Assembly: GCA_964641715.1 (NCBI GenBank)
Contig: CAZXMB010000036.1
Location: forward strand, 1 to 20,771
Source of the DNA: CAZXMB01 sp964641715
Lineage (GTDB): Bacteria; Desulfobacterota; BSN033; UBA1163
Length of the DNA stretch: 20,771 bases
Direction: 5' to 3'
The notes under the pieces were generated by a model. It worked only from the letters and a program-made list of their open reading frames with translations, did no database searches and had not been told where the DNA came from. The translations under genes were made by a program, and so were the position numbers. Positions 13,669-20,742 of this stretch are shown here, piece by piece; the first letter of the stretch is position 1; each line of letters begins with the position of its first letter.

Positions 13669-16208
13669 GCCCACTGACTCCTTTTAGCCTTCATTTCTTT
13701 CAGTTTTTGTTTTGCGAAAATAATCTGGCCATCGAGTTGGGAGGCCATTTCTCCCAATAAGTCTCTGCCCTCGCTCTCAGCTTCTTCAACTTTTATCTTT
13801 AGTTGGTAAAGATCGGAGTCTTTCAGTTGGTCGGTCTCAGCTTCGATTACGTTTAATCGTTCCTTGACCTGATTGATTTTGCGGATGGCACGGATTAATT
13901 CAGCTCCAACCCCATCACCCTTCACAGATTCTGGGCTGCTTTCCCAATCATGAATAATCGCCTCCAAACGAGCCTCGTCACCTTCTTCGTAAGCACGATT
14001 TGCTTCAGCCATAAGCCTCTCGCGGCGAACACGCTCTTCTTCATCGTTGGCAAGGTCGGGATGGATACTTTTTGCGACTTCACGATAGAGTTTTTTTAAG
14101 CTTTCAGAGGGAGTAAATTTTTCCTGTTTGAATTGCTCTTGGATACCCTCAGCGGCGTAAGCAGATTCCTGTGCTTTGGTACGGGCCTGTTCCGCAGATT
14201 TTTTTGAATGTTTGTCATTTGGTTTAAGGTGTGATTGAATTTTAGCTATTTGTGCCTCAATCTCATCTAATTCTGCATAACGTGTTCCGATTATGCGGAT
14301 GTATTGTATTTCAAACGCCCGCAGTTCACCACGAAGCGTTGCCAAATCTAATTCTCGCTGGGCTAAGTCCGATTCGAGGTCGCTTAATTCAGCTATTTTT
14401 TTATTAAGTTCCTCTTCTTCCGGGCTCTTTCGACGCTTTATATCCGTAACGGCTGGATTACTATCCTTAAATGCAATTATTCGAGAGCGCTCCAACATCC
14501 TATTAAAAATATCAACCTCCTGTTTTGAGAAGTAGTTTTCGTTTAATAGGTAATCTTGGTTACCAATAATTATCAATTGTTCTTTTGAACGAGAAAGGGC
14601 TACGTTAATTAACTCCCATTTGGCTGTAAGACGTGTGGGCTTTGTATTGTCATCAGTGAAGTCTAAAACAATCACACGTCTCTCCTGCCCTTGGAAAGAA
14701 TGGATAGTGGAAACCTTCAACTCCTTAGCATTTATCCTTGATATCTGACTGTTTTCGCGAAGTTTCTGAATGATTTTTACTATTTGAGCATTGTAAGGGG
14801 CAATCACACCTATATCAACCGGCCTAACACCATATCGAAGAGCCACTAAAACTGCCTTTGCAGCAGATTCTGCATGTACCTCATTAAATCTCCGCTGTTC
14901 TTCACTATCGAAGTATAGTTTACCAACGGTTTCAACATTACCTGGGCTGTTGATAAAGACAACTCGGCCACCAAATCCTTTTAACGGGGGTGCAGATGCA
15001 GTCCCGGTCTTTAAATCCCCATCGTAAAACATCTGACTCACAAGATCTCCTATCTCGCGCTGCATTCGATATTGTGTATCCAAAAATGCTGTCCGAGGGT
15101 CATTTCGTTCTGTGATCACCGCTTTCTCAAAAACGTTTGCACGAAACCATTCATTAGGTTCCTCAGCATCCTCTGGATAGATCGGTGGCAATTGAAACGG
15201 ATCTCCACCAACAACCATCCCTGTTGAGGCAAAAAAACTTGCGACAGCTAAAGAGGGAATATTAGCCATTGATACTTCATCAGCTATTACAAAATCAAAT
15301 TGGCCGGGATTTGCCGCACGGGGAAAAGAAAGCATGGCAAAATTTCCTGCCACTAAAGAGGCATATCTAACATGCTCACTCCATCTCATTCCTGCTCTCT
15401 TAGCAGCAAACCCTGATCGGTCAAACGCCTCCCGACTAAAACCTCGGCACTTTTCATCCATGGTGCTTCCTAACCGGGCGATTGAGGTGTTTACTGAAGC
15501 ACTCTGTAACCTCTCCCATGTTGTCAAAAGAAGCTGGTCTAACGCCATATTCGAGAGGGCTGTAAGGAGGACTCTCTTACCGCTCTGAATGAGGCTGGCT
15601 GTAAGAGCACCCATTGTTTTTGTCTTGCCTGTCCCAGGTGGCCCCCAGAAGAATGTCGCCCTTTGGCACAGAGCCTTTTCAATCGCGTTTTTTTGAGAGG
15701 GGTTCAAATCTTTAAAGGCAATTGGTTTACAAACAGACTGCATAGGGATAGCTTTCATGGTATGAAGTAAATGACTTAAAAACTGATTTTGCCGGCTCTT
15801 TCCAGATTCAAGGAAAGCCAAGAGCTGGCCGGTTAACTCACGATTATCCATAACATAGTCAATACCAACGTCCATAATTCGCTTCATAGATGCCATGTCA
15901 ATGTTCAGATTGTTAATATCATTAGGATGGAAGGATATTTTTACTCCTCGTGATGTTATGTCCATTATTCCTTGAATGAAAATATCACCAATCTTAAATA
16001 AGGACGGTGTATCACGACCTGCTGACCATCTAGCGTCACGCAGAACACGGTCTGGCACGTTCTCGAATGTCACAGAATATCCTTGTTTATCGTGGTGTTC
16101 ATCAACCTTACCAAACATAAAATATCTGGACCGGTTTCTTGGCTCCTCAATCCGTCGCCGTTCCTGTTTAGTTGCCTGAATCAATTCATTCATAATTTCC
16201 TTGAACAT
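13665..16208 (-). CDS. SF1 (Upf1/Dna2-like) helicase with C-terminal coiled coil and J-domain
   Basis: An 847-residue protein. Residues 1-160 are an unrecognised N-terminal part. A Q-motif-like region (LNPSQKNAIEKAL, 168-180) precedes Walker A GPPGTGKT (189-196), Walker B VIADE (307-311), motif III GGDPFQLPP (334-342), motif IV DTQYRM, motif V VSTIHSFQGQE (499-509) and motif VI NVALSRSK (535-542). All residues needed for ATP-driven unwinding of DNA or RNA are present. Residues about 595-690 are a long coiled coil. A J-domain follows (about 700-750) with the HPD motif at 716-718, in LKKLYREVAKSIHPD, and helix III near AEANRAYEEGDEARL. A second coiled coil ends the protein. A J-domain should recruit DnaK/Hsp70. 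GGGG precedes the ATG by 6 nt. First gene of a four-gene operon. Confidence 0.9.
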   Translation of the reverse strand: MFKEIMNELIQATKQERRRIEEPRNRSRYFMFGKVDEHHDKQGYSVTFENVPDRVLRDARWSAGRDTPSLFKIGDIFIQGIMDITSRGVKISFHPNDINNLNIDMASMKRIMDVGIDYVMDNRELTGQLLAFLESGKSRQNQFLSHLLHTMKAIPMQSVCKPIAFKDLNPSQKNAIEKALCQRATFFWGPPGTGKTKTMGALTASLIQSGKRVLLTALSNMALDQLLLTTWERLQSASVNTSIARLGSTMDEKCRGFSREAFDRSGFAAKRAGMRWSEHVRYASLVAGNFAMLSFPRAANPGQFDFVIADEVSMANIPSLAVASFFASTGMVVGGDPFQLPPIYPEDAEEPNEWFRANVFEKAVITERNDPRTAFLDTQYRMQREIGDLVSQMFYDGDLKTGTASAPPLKGFGGRVVFINSPGNVETVGKLYFDSEEQRRFNEVHAESAAKAVLVALRYGVRPVDIGVIAPYNAQIVKIIQKLRENSQISRINAKELKVSTIHSFQGQERRVIVLDFTDDNTKPTRLTAKWELINVALSRSKEQLIIIGNQDYLLNENYFSKQEVDIFNRMLERSRIIAFKDSNPAVTDIKRRKSPEEEELNKKIAELSDLESDLAQRELDLATLRGELRAFEIQYIRIIGTRYAELDEIEAQIAKIQSHLKPNDKHSKKSAEQARTKAQESAYAAEGIQEQFKQEKFTPSESLKKLYREVAKSIHPDLANDEEERVRRERLMAEANRAYEEGDEARLEAIIHDWESSPESVKGDGVGAELIRAIRKINQVKERLNVIEAETDQLKDSDLYQLKIKVEEAESEGRDLLGEMASQLDGQIIFAKQKLKEMKAKRSQWA

Positions 16209-16285
16209 TTCGATCCCCTTTTGCCAATTAACAAATCTCCACTTCCGAACTTTTTAACCCCATCAATCCACCCACCTAATAAATG

Positions 16286-16318
16286 AAAAAACCCCATTCT
16301 CTTTGAGGAAAATGGGGT
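16286..16318 (-). terminator. Intrinsic terminator of the nucleotidyltransferase/HEPN pair
   Basis: Read on the minus strand, ACCCCATT (16318-16311) pairs perfectly with AATGGGGT (16298-16291). An extra CTC/GAG pairing lies inside, and TTTTT follows (16290-16286). It lies 52 nt after the HEPN stop and separates that pair from the helicase operon, which must therefore have its own start signal in 16209-16285. I see no convincing promoter there. Confidence 0.85.
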
Positions 16319-16369
16319 AAAATTTCATCTCAAAACCATACTACTGTCCTTAATTTAGGTTTATTTGAG

Positions 16370-16750
16370 TTAATATTTCATGATTATTGCCTTCATTACA
16401 GCGATGAATTCTTTTCCTTCTTCTAATTTCAATATTGCCGATGGCTCAACAGTTTCTTCTTGAATGTCGTAATCTATAATCTCTCTAACCTTTCGAGCGT
16501 TGATCAACATGCGGTGATACTTCGGATCAATTCTGCCCGGTTTAGCAAAATGATAACCCAGGGCAGATTCCACAGCAGAATGTTTCACTACCTCAATGCC
16601 TTCTGATTTGAGTAGGGCTTGGGTTGCGTAGAACATTGCATAATAAAGCTTGCTGGAAGCGTCCTGAATAAAACCCTGTTTATAAAGGGATTCGGCTACC
16701 TCCAGGGCGTGATCAGCTTTTTCAAGAAGCTTTTGAACTTCCTTTTTCAA
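16370..16750 (-). CDS. HEPN-domain protein of an MNT-HEPN pair
   Basis: A 126-residue all-helical protein of the HEPN family that pairs with nucleotidyltransferases in toxin-antitoxin-like modules. The typical first helices are KLLEKADHALEVAESLYKQG and SSKLYYAMFYATQALL. The later helix carries RKVREIIDYD (about 86-95). The canonical ribonuclease motif R-x4-6-H is not seen, since no His follows the Arg pair. It may therefore be a non-catalytic HEPN or use other residues. The ATG overlaps the nucleotidyltransferase stop by 4 nt (ATGA), the usual compact arrangement, and an intrinsic terminator follows. Function in defence or dormancy is inferred from family context only. Confidence 0.85.
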   Translation of the reverse strand: MKKEVQKLLEKADHALEVAESLYKQGFIQDASSKLYYAMFYATQALLKSEGIEVVKHSAVESALGYHFAKPGRIDPKYHRMLINARKVREIIDYDIQEETVEPSAILKLEEGKEFIAVMKAIIMKY

Positions 16751-17076
16751 AGGGGAACTCCTTCGCGCTCAATATTTTTATAGAAGGAGAATCCTTCTGC
16801 TAAGGAATTGCGATAATCGGCTTCTGTGAAGAGCTTGATCGAAATAATAGGCTTGAAATCATGGTCCCACATGACCTGGTAGGCTATATCCTCAATCTTG
16901 CTTTCAAGTTCAGGTGTCTTCCGATCTAACAAAATCAGGAGGTCGAGATCAGAATCCTGCTCTCCTTGGCCTCGAACCCGAGAACCAAAAGCTGTAACCT
17001 TGCGAATATGGGACATAACCTCTGGAGGCAAACGCTTTTTGAACTCAAAAATTAGATTACGATCTCTCTCGTCCAT
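16747..17076 (-). CDS. Minimal nucleotidyltransferase (MNT, pol-beta superfamily)
   Basis: A 109-residue protein with the complete MNT signature G-S-x10-D-x-D: GS at 31-32 and D43/D45 in AFGSRVRGQGEQDSDLDLLI. A third acidic residue probably lies in the FKPIISIKLFTEADY region; no Asp is obvious in the strand itself, so metal coordination may differ. In characterised MntA-HepT modules the MNT adds nucleotides to the HEPN toxin and silences it. The gene precedes and overlaps the HEPN gene, consistent with that role. A promoter with a 12-bp palindrome lies upstream. Confidence 0.88.
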   Translation of the reverse strand: MDERDRNLIFEFKKRLPPEVMSHIRKVTAFGSRVRGQGEQDSDLDLLILLDRKTPELESKIEDIAYQVMWDHDFKPIISIKLFTEADYRNSLAEGFSFYKNIEREGVPL

Positions 17077-17131
17077 CGCCCCTCTTCCTTGGCTGCCATT
17101 GAGAAATTAAGAAAGGTCTCAAATTAAAAAA

Positions 17132-17160
17132 AGAATACCAAATTTGGTTAGGAAAATCAA
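17132..17160 (-). promoter_or_regulatory. Promoter of the MNT-HEPN pair with a palindromic operator candidate
   Basis: On the minus strand TTGATT (17160-17155), 17 nt, TATTCT (17137-17132) lie about 55 nt before the MNT start. A perfect 12-bp palindrome, ACCAAATTTGGT (17137-17148), sits between the hexamers, touching the -10. This is a good position for an autorepressor site. Confidence 0.45.
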
Positions 17161-17221
17161 TAAAACATTGGAAATGGGAATAATCGACAAGTTGAAAAAT
17201 GAAAGAATATTTAGGGTTTTA

Positions 17222-17250
17222 TTGAGATTCTTCATCAGATGTGGTATGAG
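17222..17250 (+). promoter_or_regulatory. Promoter of the yjbQ-like gene
   Basis: TTGAGA (17222-17227, 5 of 6), 17 nt, TATGAG (17245-17250, 4 of 6), 40 nt before the ATG. AGAGGGGG then serves as ribosome-binding site at about 17272-17279. Confidence 0.5.
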
Positions 17251-17290
17251 AATGAGGCATTGATAATGATTCAGAGGGGGTTGAGTTGAG

Positions 17291-17695
17291 ATGATTCAAA
17301 CTTTTCAGGTGATAACCTCAAAACAGACAGAGTTTATTGATGTCACCCATTCTGTCCAAGAGGCAGTTAAAAAAGCTAGAATAGAAGATGGAGTCTGTAT
17401 CCTCTTTATCCCACACACCACGGCGGGTGTCACGATCAATGAGAATGCAGATCCCAGTGTCACCAAAGATATCCTGATGGAACTGGGTAAGATCGTCCCT
17501 TTTGAAGACCGTTATCAACATACGGAGGGAAATTCCGCGGCCCACATCAAAGCGAGCCTCATGGGTTGTTCTCAGACCGTTTTGGTTGAATCAGGCAAAT
17601 TAGTCCTCGGGACATGGCAGGGAATCTTCTTTTGCGAATTCGACGGACCGAGAAGCCGTAAAGTCCATGTCAAAGTCATTTCGGATGGCCGATAA
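17291..17695 (+). CDS. yjbQ: YjbQ/UPF0047 family protein
   Basis: A 134-residue cytoplasmic protein covering the whole family length. Conserved blocks are present: IPHTTAGVTINENADPSVTKD, RYQHTEGNSAAHIKASLMG, and LGTWQGIFFCEFDGPRSRKV. His and Glu of the HTEGNSAAH block are the usual metal/active-site candidates. Homologues in E. coli can substitute weakly for thiamine-phosphate synthase, hence the name secondary thiamine-phosphate synthase in some databases. The true role is uncertain. It has its own promoter, and no thiamine genes are nearby. Confidence 0.92.
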   Translation: MIQTFQVITSKQTEFIDVTHSVQEAVKKARIEDGVCILFIPHTTAGVTINENADPSVTKDILMELGKIVPFEDRYQHTEGNSAAHIKASLMGCSQTVLVESGKLVLGTWQGIFFCEFDGPRSRKVHVKVISDGR

Positions 17696-17736
17696 AAATG
17701 GTCTATAGGTTACGGTGACGAAGCATGTTTCGTATA

Positions 17737-17823
17737 TCGTCAAAGGGTTAGGGTTAAAGATTTCGAATACGAACATCGTTGCCGTTTAACGAAACGGGCA
17801 TCTTTACCGTTACCCCTTGACGA
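17737..17823 (+). repeat. Long imperfect inverted repeat with two internal hairpins
   Basis: The left arm (17737-17761, starting TCGTCAAAGGG) pairs with the right arm (17800-17823, ending CCCTTGACGA). They match over 24 positions with about four mismatches and one bulge. The 38 nt between form two small hairpins, TTCG-AATA-CGAA (17762-17773) and CCGTTT-AACG-AAACGG (17782-17797), giving a three-way-junction shape. It lies between the YjbQ stop and the phosphatase ATG, so it is either a mobile palindromic repeat or the leader RNA of the phosphatase gene. Confidence 0.6.
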
Positions 17824-17855
17824 AAAACACTTATATTTTCAAGGCAATTATAGAG

Positions 17856-18626
17856 ATGAAACTCGAAGAGCTTATTGAAAAAGTTGGCAGGATATTCGAA
17901 AAAGAGCCCCGGCTGATCCATCTCCCATCGGAGGGGAAAGCCGTATTTGTCGGAGACACGCATGGAGATCTGGAGGCCTCTGAGCGGGTCATCCGTCAAT
18001 ATTTAAAAAACCCCTACCGGATCATTTTTTTGGGTGATTATGTAGACCGGGGGGAGGAGTCCGGAGCCAATATCAACTATCTTCTCCAGATGAAGCTTGA
18101 ACATCCGGAGCAGATAGTCCTTCTTTCAGGGAACCATGAGGGGTTTATGGTAAAGGAGCTCTACCCTGCCAATTTCTGGGAAGCCCTGTCGAAAAAGGAA
18201 AGGGAGATCTACGGGCTACTCTTCTCCAAACTCCCTTTATCCGCCACTTCCCCCAATGGGATCATGGCCCTTCACGGAGGGCTGCCGGAGTTGAGATCTC
18301 TTGAAGAGATGAACGAGATCGAGTGGGGAGATTCGAATTGGGATAAGATCGTGTGGGGAGATTTTATGGAGGAGGAAAACGAGTCCCTCGGGGATTTCTG
18401 GGGAAGGCCCCAATTCGGAAAAGCCTATTTCGAACGGTTGATGGAGAGATACCAAAAAAGGGTTCTTATCCGTTCCCATCAACCCAATGCCCCACCGTTG
18501 ATGTTCAGAAAGAGATGCATTACTATCTTTACCTCCAGGGCCTATCTCCCAATTCGGACGATCGTGATTGCCGATCTGGAGAAGGAGATCAGGAATGCCG
18601 AGGATGTGGTTATCGAAAGAATATAA
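17856..18626 (+). CDS. PPP-type metallophosphatase (serine/threonine protein phosphatase-like)
   Basis: A 256-residue cytoplasmic two-metal phosphatase. The three PPP signatures are in order: GDTHGD (33-38), GDYVDRG (60-66) and GNHEG (92-96). Later metal His residues follow in MALHGGLPE and in RSHQPNAP, so the catalytic set is complete. PPP enzymes dephosphorylate Ser/Thr phosphoproteins or dinucleoside polyphosphates; the target here is unknown. ATG 17856 is chosen because the protein then begins with the alpha-helical MKLEELIEKVG. The TTG at 17817 lies inside the right arm of the inverted repeat. AAGG lies about 12 nt upstream of the ATG. No kinase gene is adjacent. Confidence 0.88.
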   Translation: MKLEELIEKVGRIFEKEPRLIHLPSEGKAVFVGDTHGDLEASERVIRQYLKNPYRIIFLGDYVDRGEESGANINYLLQMKLEHPEQIVLLSGNHEGFMVKELYPANFWEALSKKEREIYGLLFSKLPLSATSPNGIMALHGGLPELRSLEEMNEIEWGDSNWDKIVWGDFMEEENESLGDFWGRPQFGKAYFERLMERYQKRVLIRSHQPNAPPLMFRKRCITIFTSRAYLPIRTIVIADLEKEIRNAEDVVIERI

Positions 18627-18674
18627 ATTCCAGGCAAGAAATCCCTTCCTGCCGCAGGCAGGGGTTTCGAATTT
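18625..18674 (+). repeat. Palindromic intergenic element
   Basis: Nested complementary segments: AAATTC (18625-18630) with GAATTT (18669-18674), GAAATCC (18638-18644) with GGTTTC (18663-18668), and CCTGCC (18648-18653) with GGCAGG (18657-18662) around a GCA loop. It starts right after the phosphatase stop and ends 13 nt before the HAD gene. No T run follows, so it looks like a REP-type repeat rather than a terminator. Confidence 0.6.
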
Positions 18675-18687
18675 AATTGGATGAGAA

Positions 18688-19329
18688 ATGCCTAAATTTA
18701 TCTCTTTTGACATGGATGGAACGCTGGTAAACCCGGAATTTACCGATTGGGTATGGGGTCATGGTCTTCCTCTGCTTTATGCCCGAAAGACAGGGCTCTC
18801 CTTTGATGAGGCAAAGGCCTTTGTGGAGAAGGAATACCAGAAAGTCGGCGAAGGCGCGATCGAATGGTATGATATCAAGTACTGGCTTCGTCTTTTCCGG
18901 ATCGATCAGGACTGGAAGACCCTGATGGGACAATATGTGGACAAGATCAGCATCTACAGGGATGCGGATCATATTCTAAGACGTTTGAAGGGCAGGTTCG
19001 CGCTGGTTCTAACCTCCAATGCAGGAAGGGAATTTATTGATATGGAGATGGAGACCACGGGCATTGGAAAATATTTTAAGCATGTCTTTTCCGCCACCTC
19101 TGATTATCGGATGGTAAAGAAGACGGCTGATTTCTACCGGCAGATCTGTGAGGTCCTCCACGTCGGACCTTATGAAGTGGTCCATGTGGGTGACCACTTT
19201 GAGTTTGACTACGTCGTCCCTCTTTCGATAGGAATCCAGGCCTTCTATCTCGACCGGTCGGGTGAAGAGAGGGGGGATTTTATCCTCCATGACCTCAAGG
19301 AGTTAGAGATGAAACTCTCAACCCAATGA
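18688..19329 (+). CDS. HAD-superfamily hydrolase
   Basis: A 213-residue cytoplasmic phosphatase-like protein with all four HAD motifs. These are nucleophile Asp8 and Asp10 in FDMDGTL, a Ser/Thr in LVLTSNAG, Lys in MVKKTADF, and acidic motif IV HVGDHFEFD. A helical cap is inserted after motif I (about residues 20-85; IEWYDIKYWLRLFRIDQDWK). The substrate is not predictable; the cap resembles phosphoserine/2-phosphoglycolate-type class C1 enzymes only in general form. ATG 18688 has only GGAT/GAGA as a weak ribosome-binding site. The next gene follows after 16 nt, suggesting co-transcription with the MFS transporter. Confidence 0.88.
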   Translation: MPKFISFDMDGTLVNPEFTDWVWGHGLPLLYARKTGLSFDEAKAFVEKEYQKVGEGAIEWYDIKYWLRLFRIDQDWKTLMGQYVDKISIYRDADHILRRLKGRFALVLTSNAGREFIDMEMETTGIGKYFKHVFSATSDYRMVKKTADFYRQICEVLHVGPYEVVHVGDHFEFDYVVPLSIGIQAFYLDRSGEERGDFILHDLKELEMKLSTQ

Positions 19330-19345
19330 GGGGATAGGAAGGGGG

Positions 19346-20575
19346 ATGAACGAAGATCATTCCTATAAAATTCATTGGGCTTGGATCGTTTTAGCCTCGA
19401 GTTTTATCACCCTCTTTATTAATTACAGCATTCGCATCGGCGCCTATTCCATCCTTTTGCCCAAAATGATCCAGGATCTCCATATCAATCTGACTCAGGC
19501 GGGGATGATCAGGGCCGCTTACTTTTTCACCTACATCCTCTTCTCCCCGCTCATGGGATGGTTGACCGACCGTATCGGCGCAAGATGGGTGATCAGCTTC
19601 TTCTGCCTCTTTTTAGGGATCGGGACCTTTCTGATGGGACAGGCCTCCGGCCTCCTCACCGCCATCCTCTTTCACACCATTGTCGGGATTGGAGCTTCTG
19701 CCATGTGGACTCCAACGGTAGTGATGATCCAGAAATGGTTTGGAGCCACAAAACGGGGATTGGCATTGGGGATTCTTTCCTCCAGTTATGCTTTAGGATA
19801 TGGCCTGATGGGAATCATTCTCCCTCTCATCGTCGATGCCTACCACTGGAGAATGGGGTGGAGGCTTCTAGGCATCTCAGGATTGATTCTTGTTGTCCTG
19901 AACGGTTTCTTTCTCAGAAGCGACCCTGGGGAGAAGGGTGTTTCGCCCTGGGGGGAGACCGAGAGACCGGTAGAATCCCCATCCTCCCAGCCTGCCTTCC
20001 GTTACAGGGATATCTTTAAGATGCGCCATTTCTGGCTGATCGGGGTATCCTATCTATGTATTTCAATCGGTGCCTATATCATCACAGACCTGATCGTCAC
20101 CTATGGAGTGATCGAGCTGAAGGTCCCTTATGCCACTGCCTCCAGCTTCATGACGATTTTGGCATTCACAGGAATAGCGGGAGGAATCGTCCTGATGGCC
20201 CTCTCCGATTATTTTGGAAGGAGGAACGTCCTCATGGTCATTCACTCCCTGGTGGCATTGAGTATCCTTCTGATCATTTTTGCCGGGGCGAGGGTCCCCT
20301 TCCTGAGGATAGCAGTGGGGATCTTCGGCTTCTTCTACAGCCCGATATGGCCGATGTATAGTGCCTGTGCCAGAGATTATTTCCCAAAAGAGATGACGGG
20401 TACGGTCATCGGGATCTTAACCTTTTTTTATGGAACCGGGGCCATCGTGGGACCCATTGTGGCAGGACGGCTGATTGATATCACAGGAACATTTCATTGG
20501 TCTTTTGGGCTCGGAGCATTGGCTTCATTGATAGCTGCCCTGATGATCGGTTTCCTGAAGAGGCCGGAGGAATAG
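19346..20575 (+). CDS. MFS transporter
   Basis: A 409-residue inner-membrane protein with twelve hydrophobic segments in two six-helix halves. The MFS signature loop GWLTDRIGARWV lies between helices 2 and 3, with its echo ALSDYFGRRNVLM between helices 8 and 9. A longer cytoplasmic linker rich in P/S/E, about residues 193-220, joins the halves. The N-terminal WIVLASSFITLFINYSIRIG followed by AYSILLPKM resembles the oxalate/formate antiporter-like and monocarboxylate-type branches, so an organic anion is a reasonable but unproven substrate. A good GGAAGGGGG ribosome-binding site stands just before the ATG. It is probably co-transcribed with the HAD hydrolase. Confidence 0.92.
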   Translation: MNEDHSYKIHWAWIVLASSFITLFINYSIRIGAYSILLPKMIQDLHINLTQAGMIRAAYFFTYILFSPLMGWLTDRIGARWVISFFCLFLGIGTFLMGQASGLLTAILFHTIVGIGASAMWTPTVVMIQKWFGATKRGLALGILSSSYALGYGLMGIILPLIVDAYHWRMGWRLLGISGLILVVLNGFFLRSDPGEKGVSPWGETERPVESPSSQPAFRYRDIFKMRHFWLIGVSYLCISIGAYIITDLIVTYGVIELKVPYATASSFMTILAFTGIAGGIVLMALSDYFGRRNVLMVIHSLVALSILLIIFAGARVPFLRIAVGIFGFFYSPIWPMYSACARDYFPKEMTGTVIGILTFFYGTGAIVGPIVAGRLIDITGTFHWSFGLGALASLIAALMIGFLKRPEE

Positions 20576-20596
20576 ATGGTCATGCGCCACTTTTCC

Positions 20597-20663
20597 GTCG
20601 CCCCAAAGGGTAGGGGGAGGCTTTAGCCTTCCATTTTTGGGCGACTGAAATCGCCCCTCCCCC
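20597..20663 (+). repeat. Structured GC-rich intergenic element with alternative pairings
   Basis: GGGCGA (20639-20644) can pair either upstream, as part of GTCGCCC/GGGCGAC (20597-20603 with 20639-20645), or downstream with TCGCCC (20651-20656). GGGGGAGG (20613-20620) is also perfectly complementary to CCTCCCCC (20656-20663), and GGAGGC-TTTA-GCCTTCC forms a small local hairpin. Likely a dispersed palindromic repeat; no gene lies here. Confidence 0.55.
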
Positions 20664-20695
20664 GCTTCAATGACATATTATGATAGATGTCCGGA

Positions 20696-20720
20696 GGAGA
20701 TTGAAAGGTTTCTCCTTTTT
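20696..20720 (+). terminator. Possible intrinsic terminator downstream of the MFS gene
   Basis: GGAGA (20696-20700) and TCTCC (20711-20715) with a 10-nt loop are followed directly by TTTTT (20716-20720). The stem is short, so efficiency is doubtful. Confidence 0.4.
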
Positions 20721-20742
20721 ATGATAGGATGGATTGAGAAAA

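Noticed and set aside
17817..17855. TTG start for the phosphatase
   Set aside because: It lies inside the inverted-repeat arm; ATG 17856 gives the expected N-terminus.
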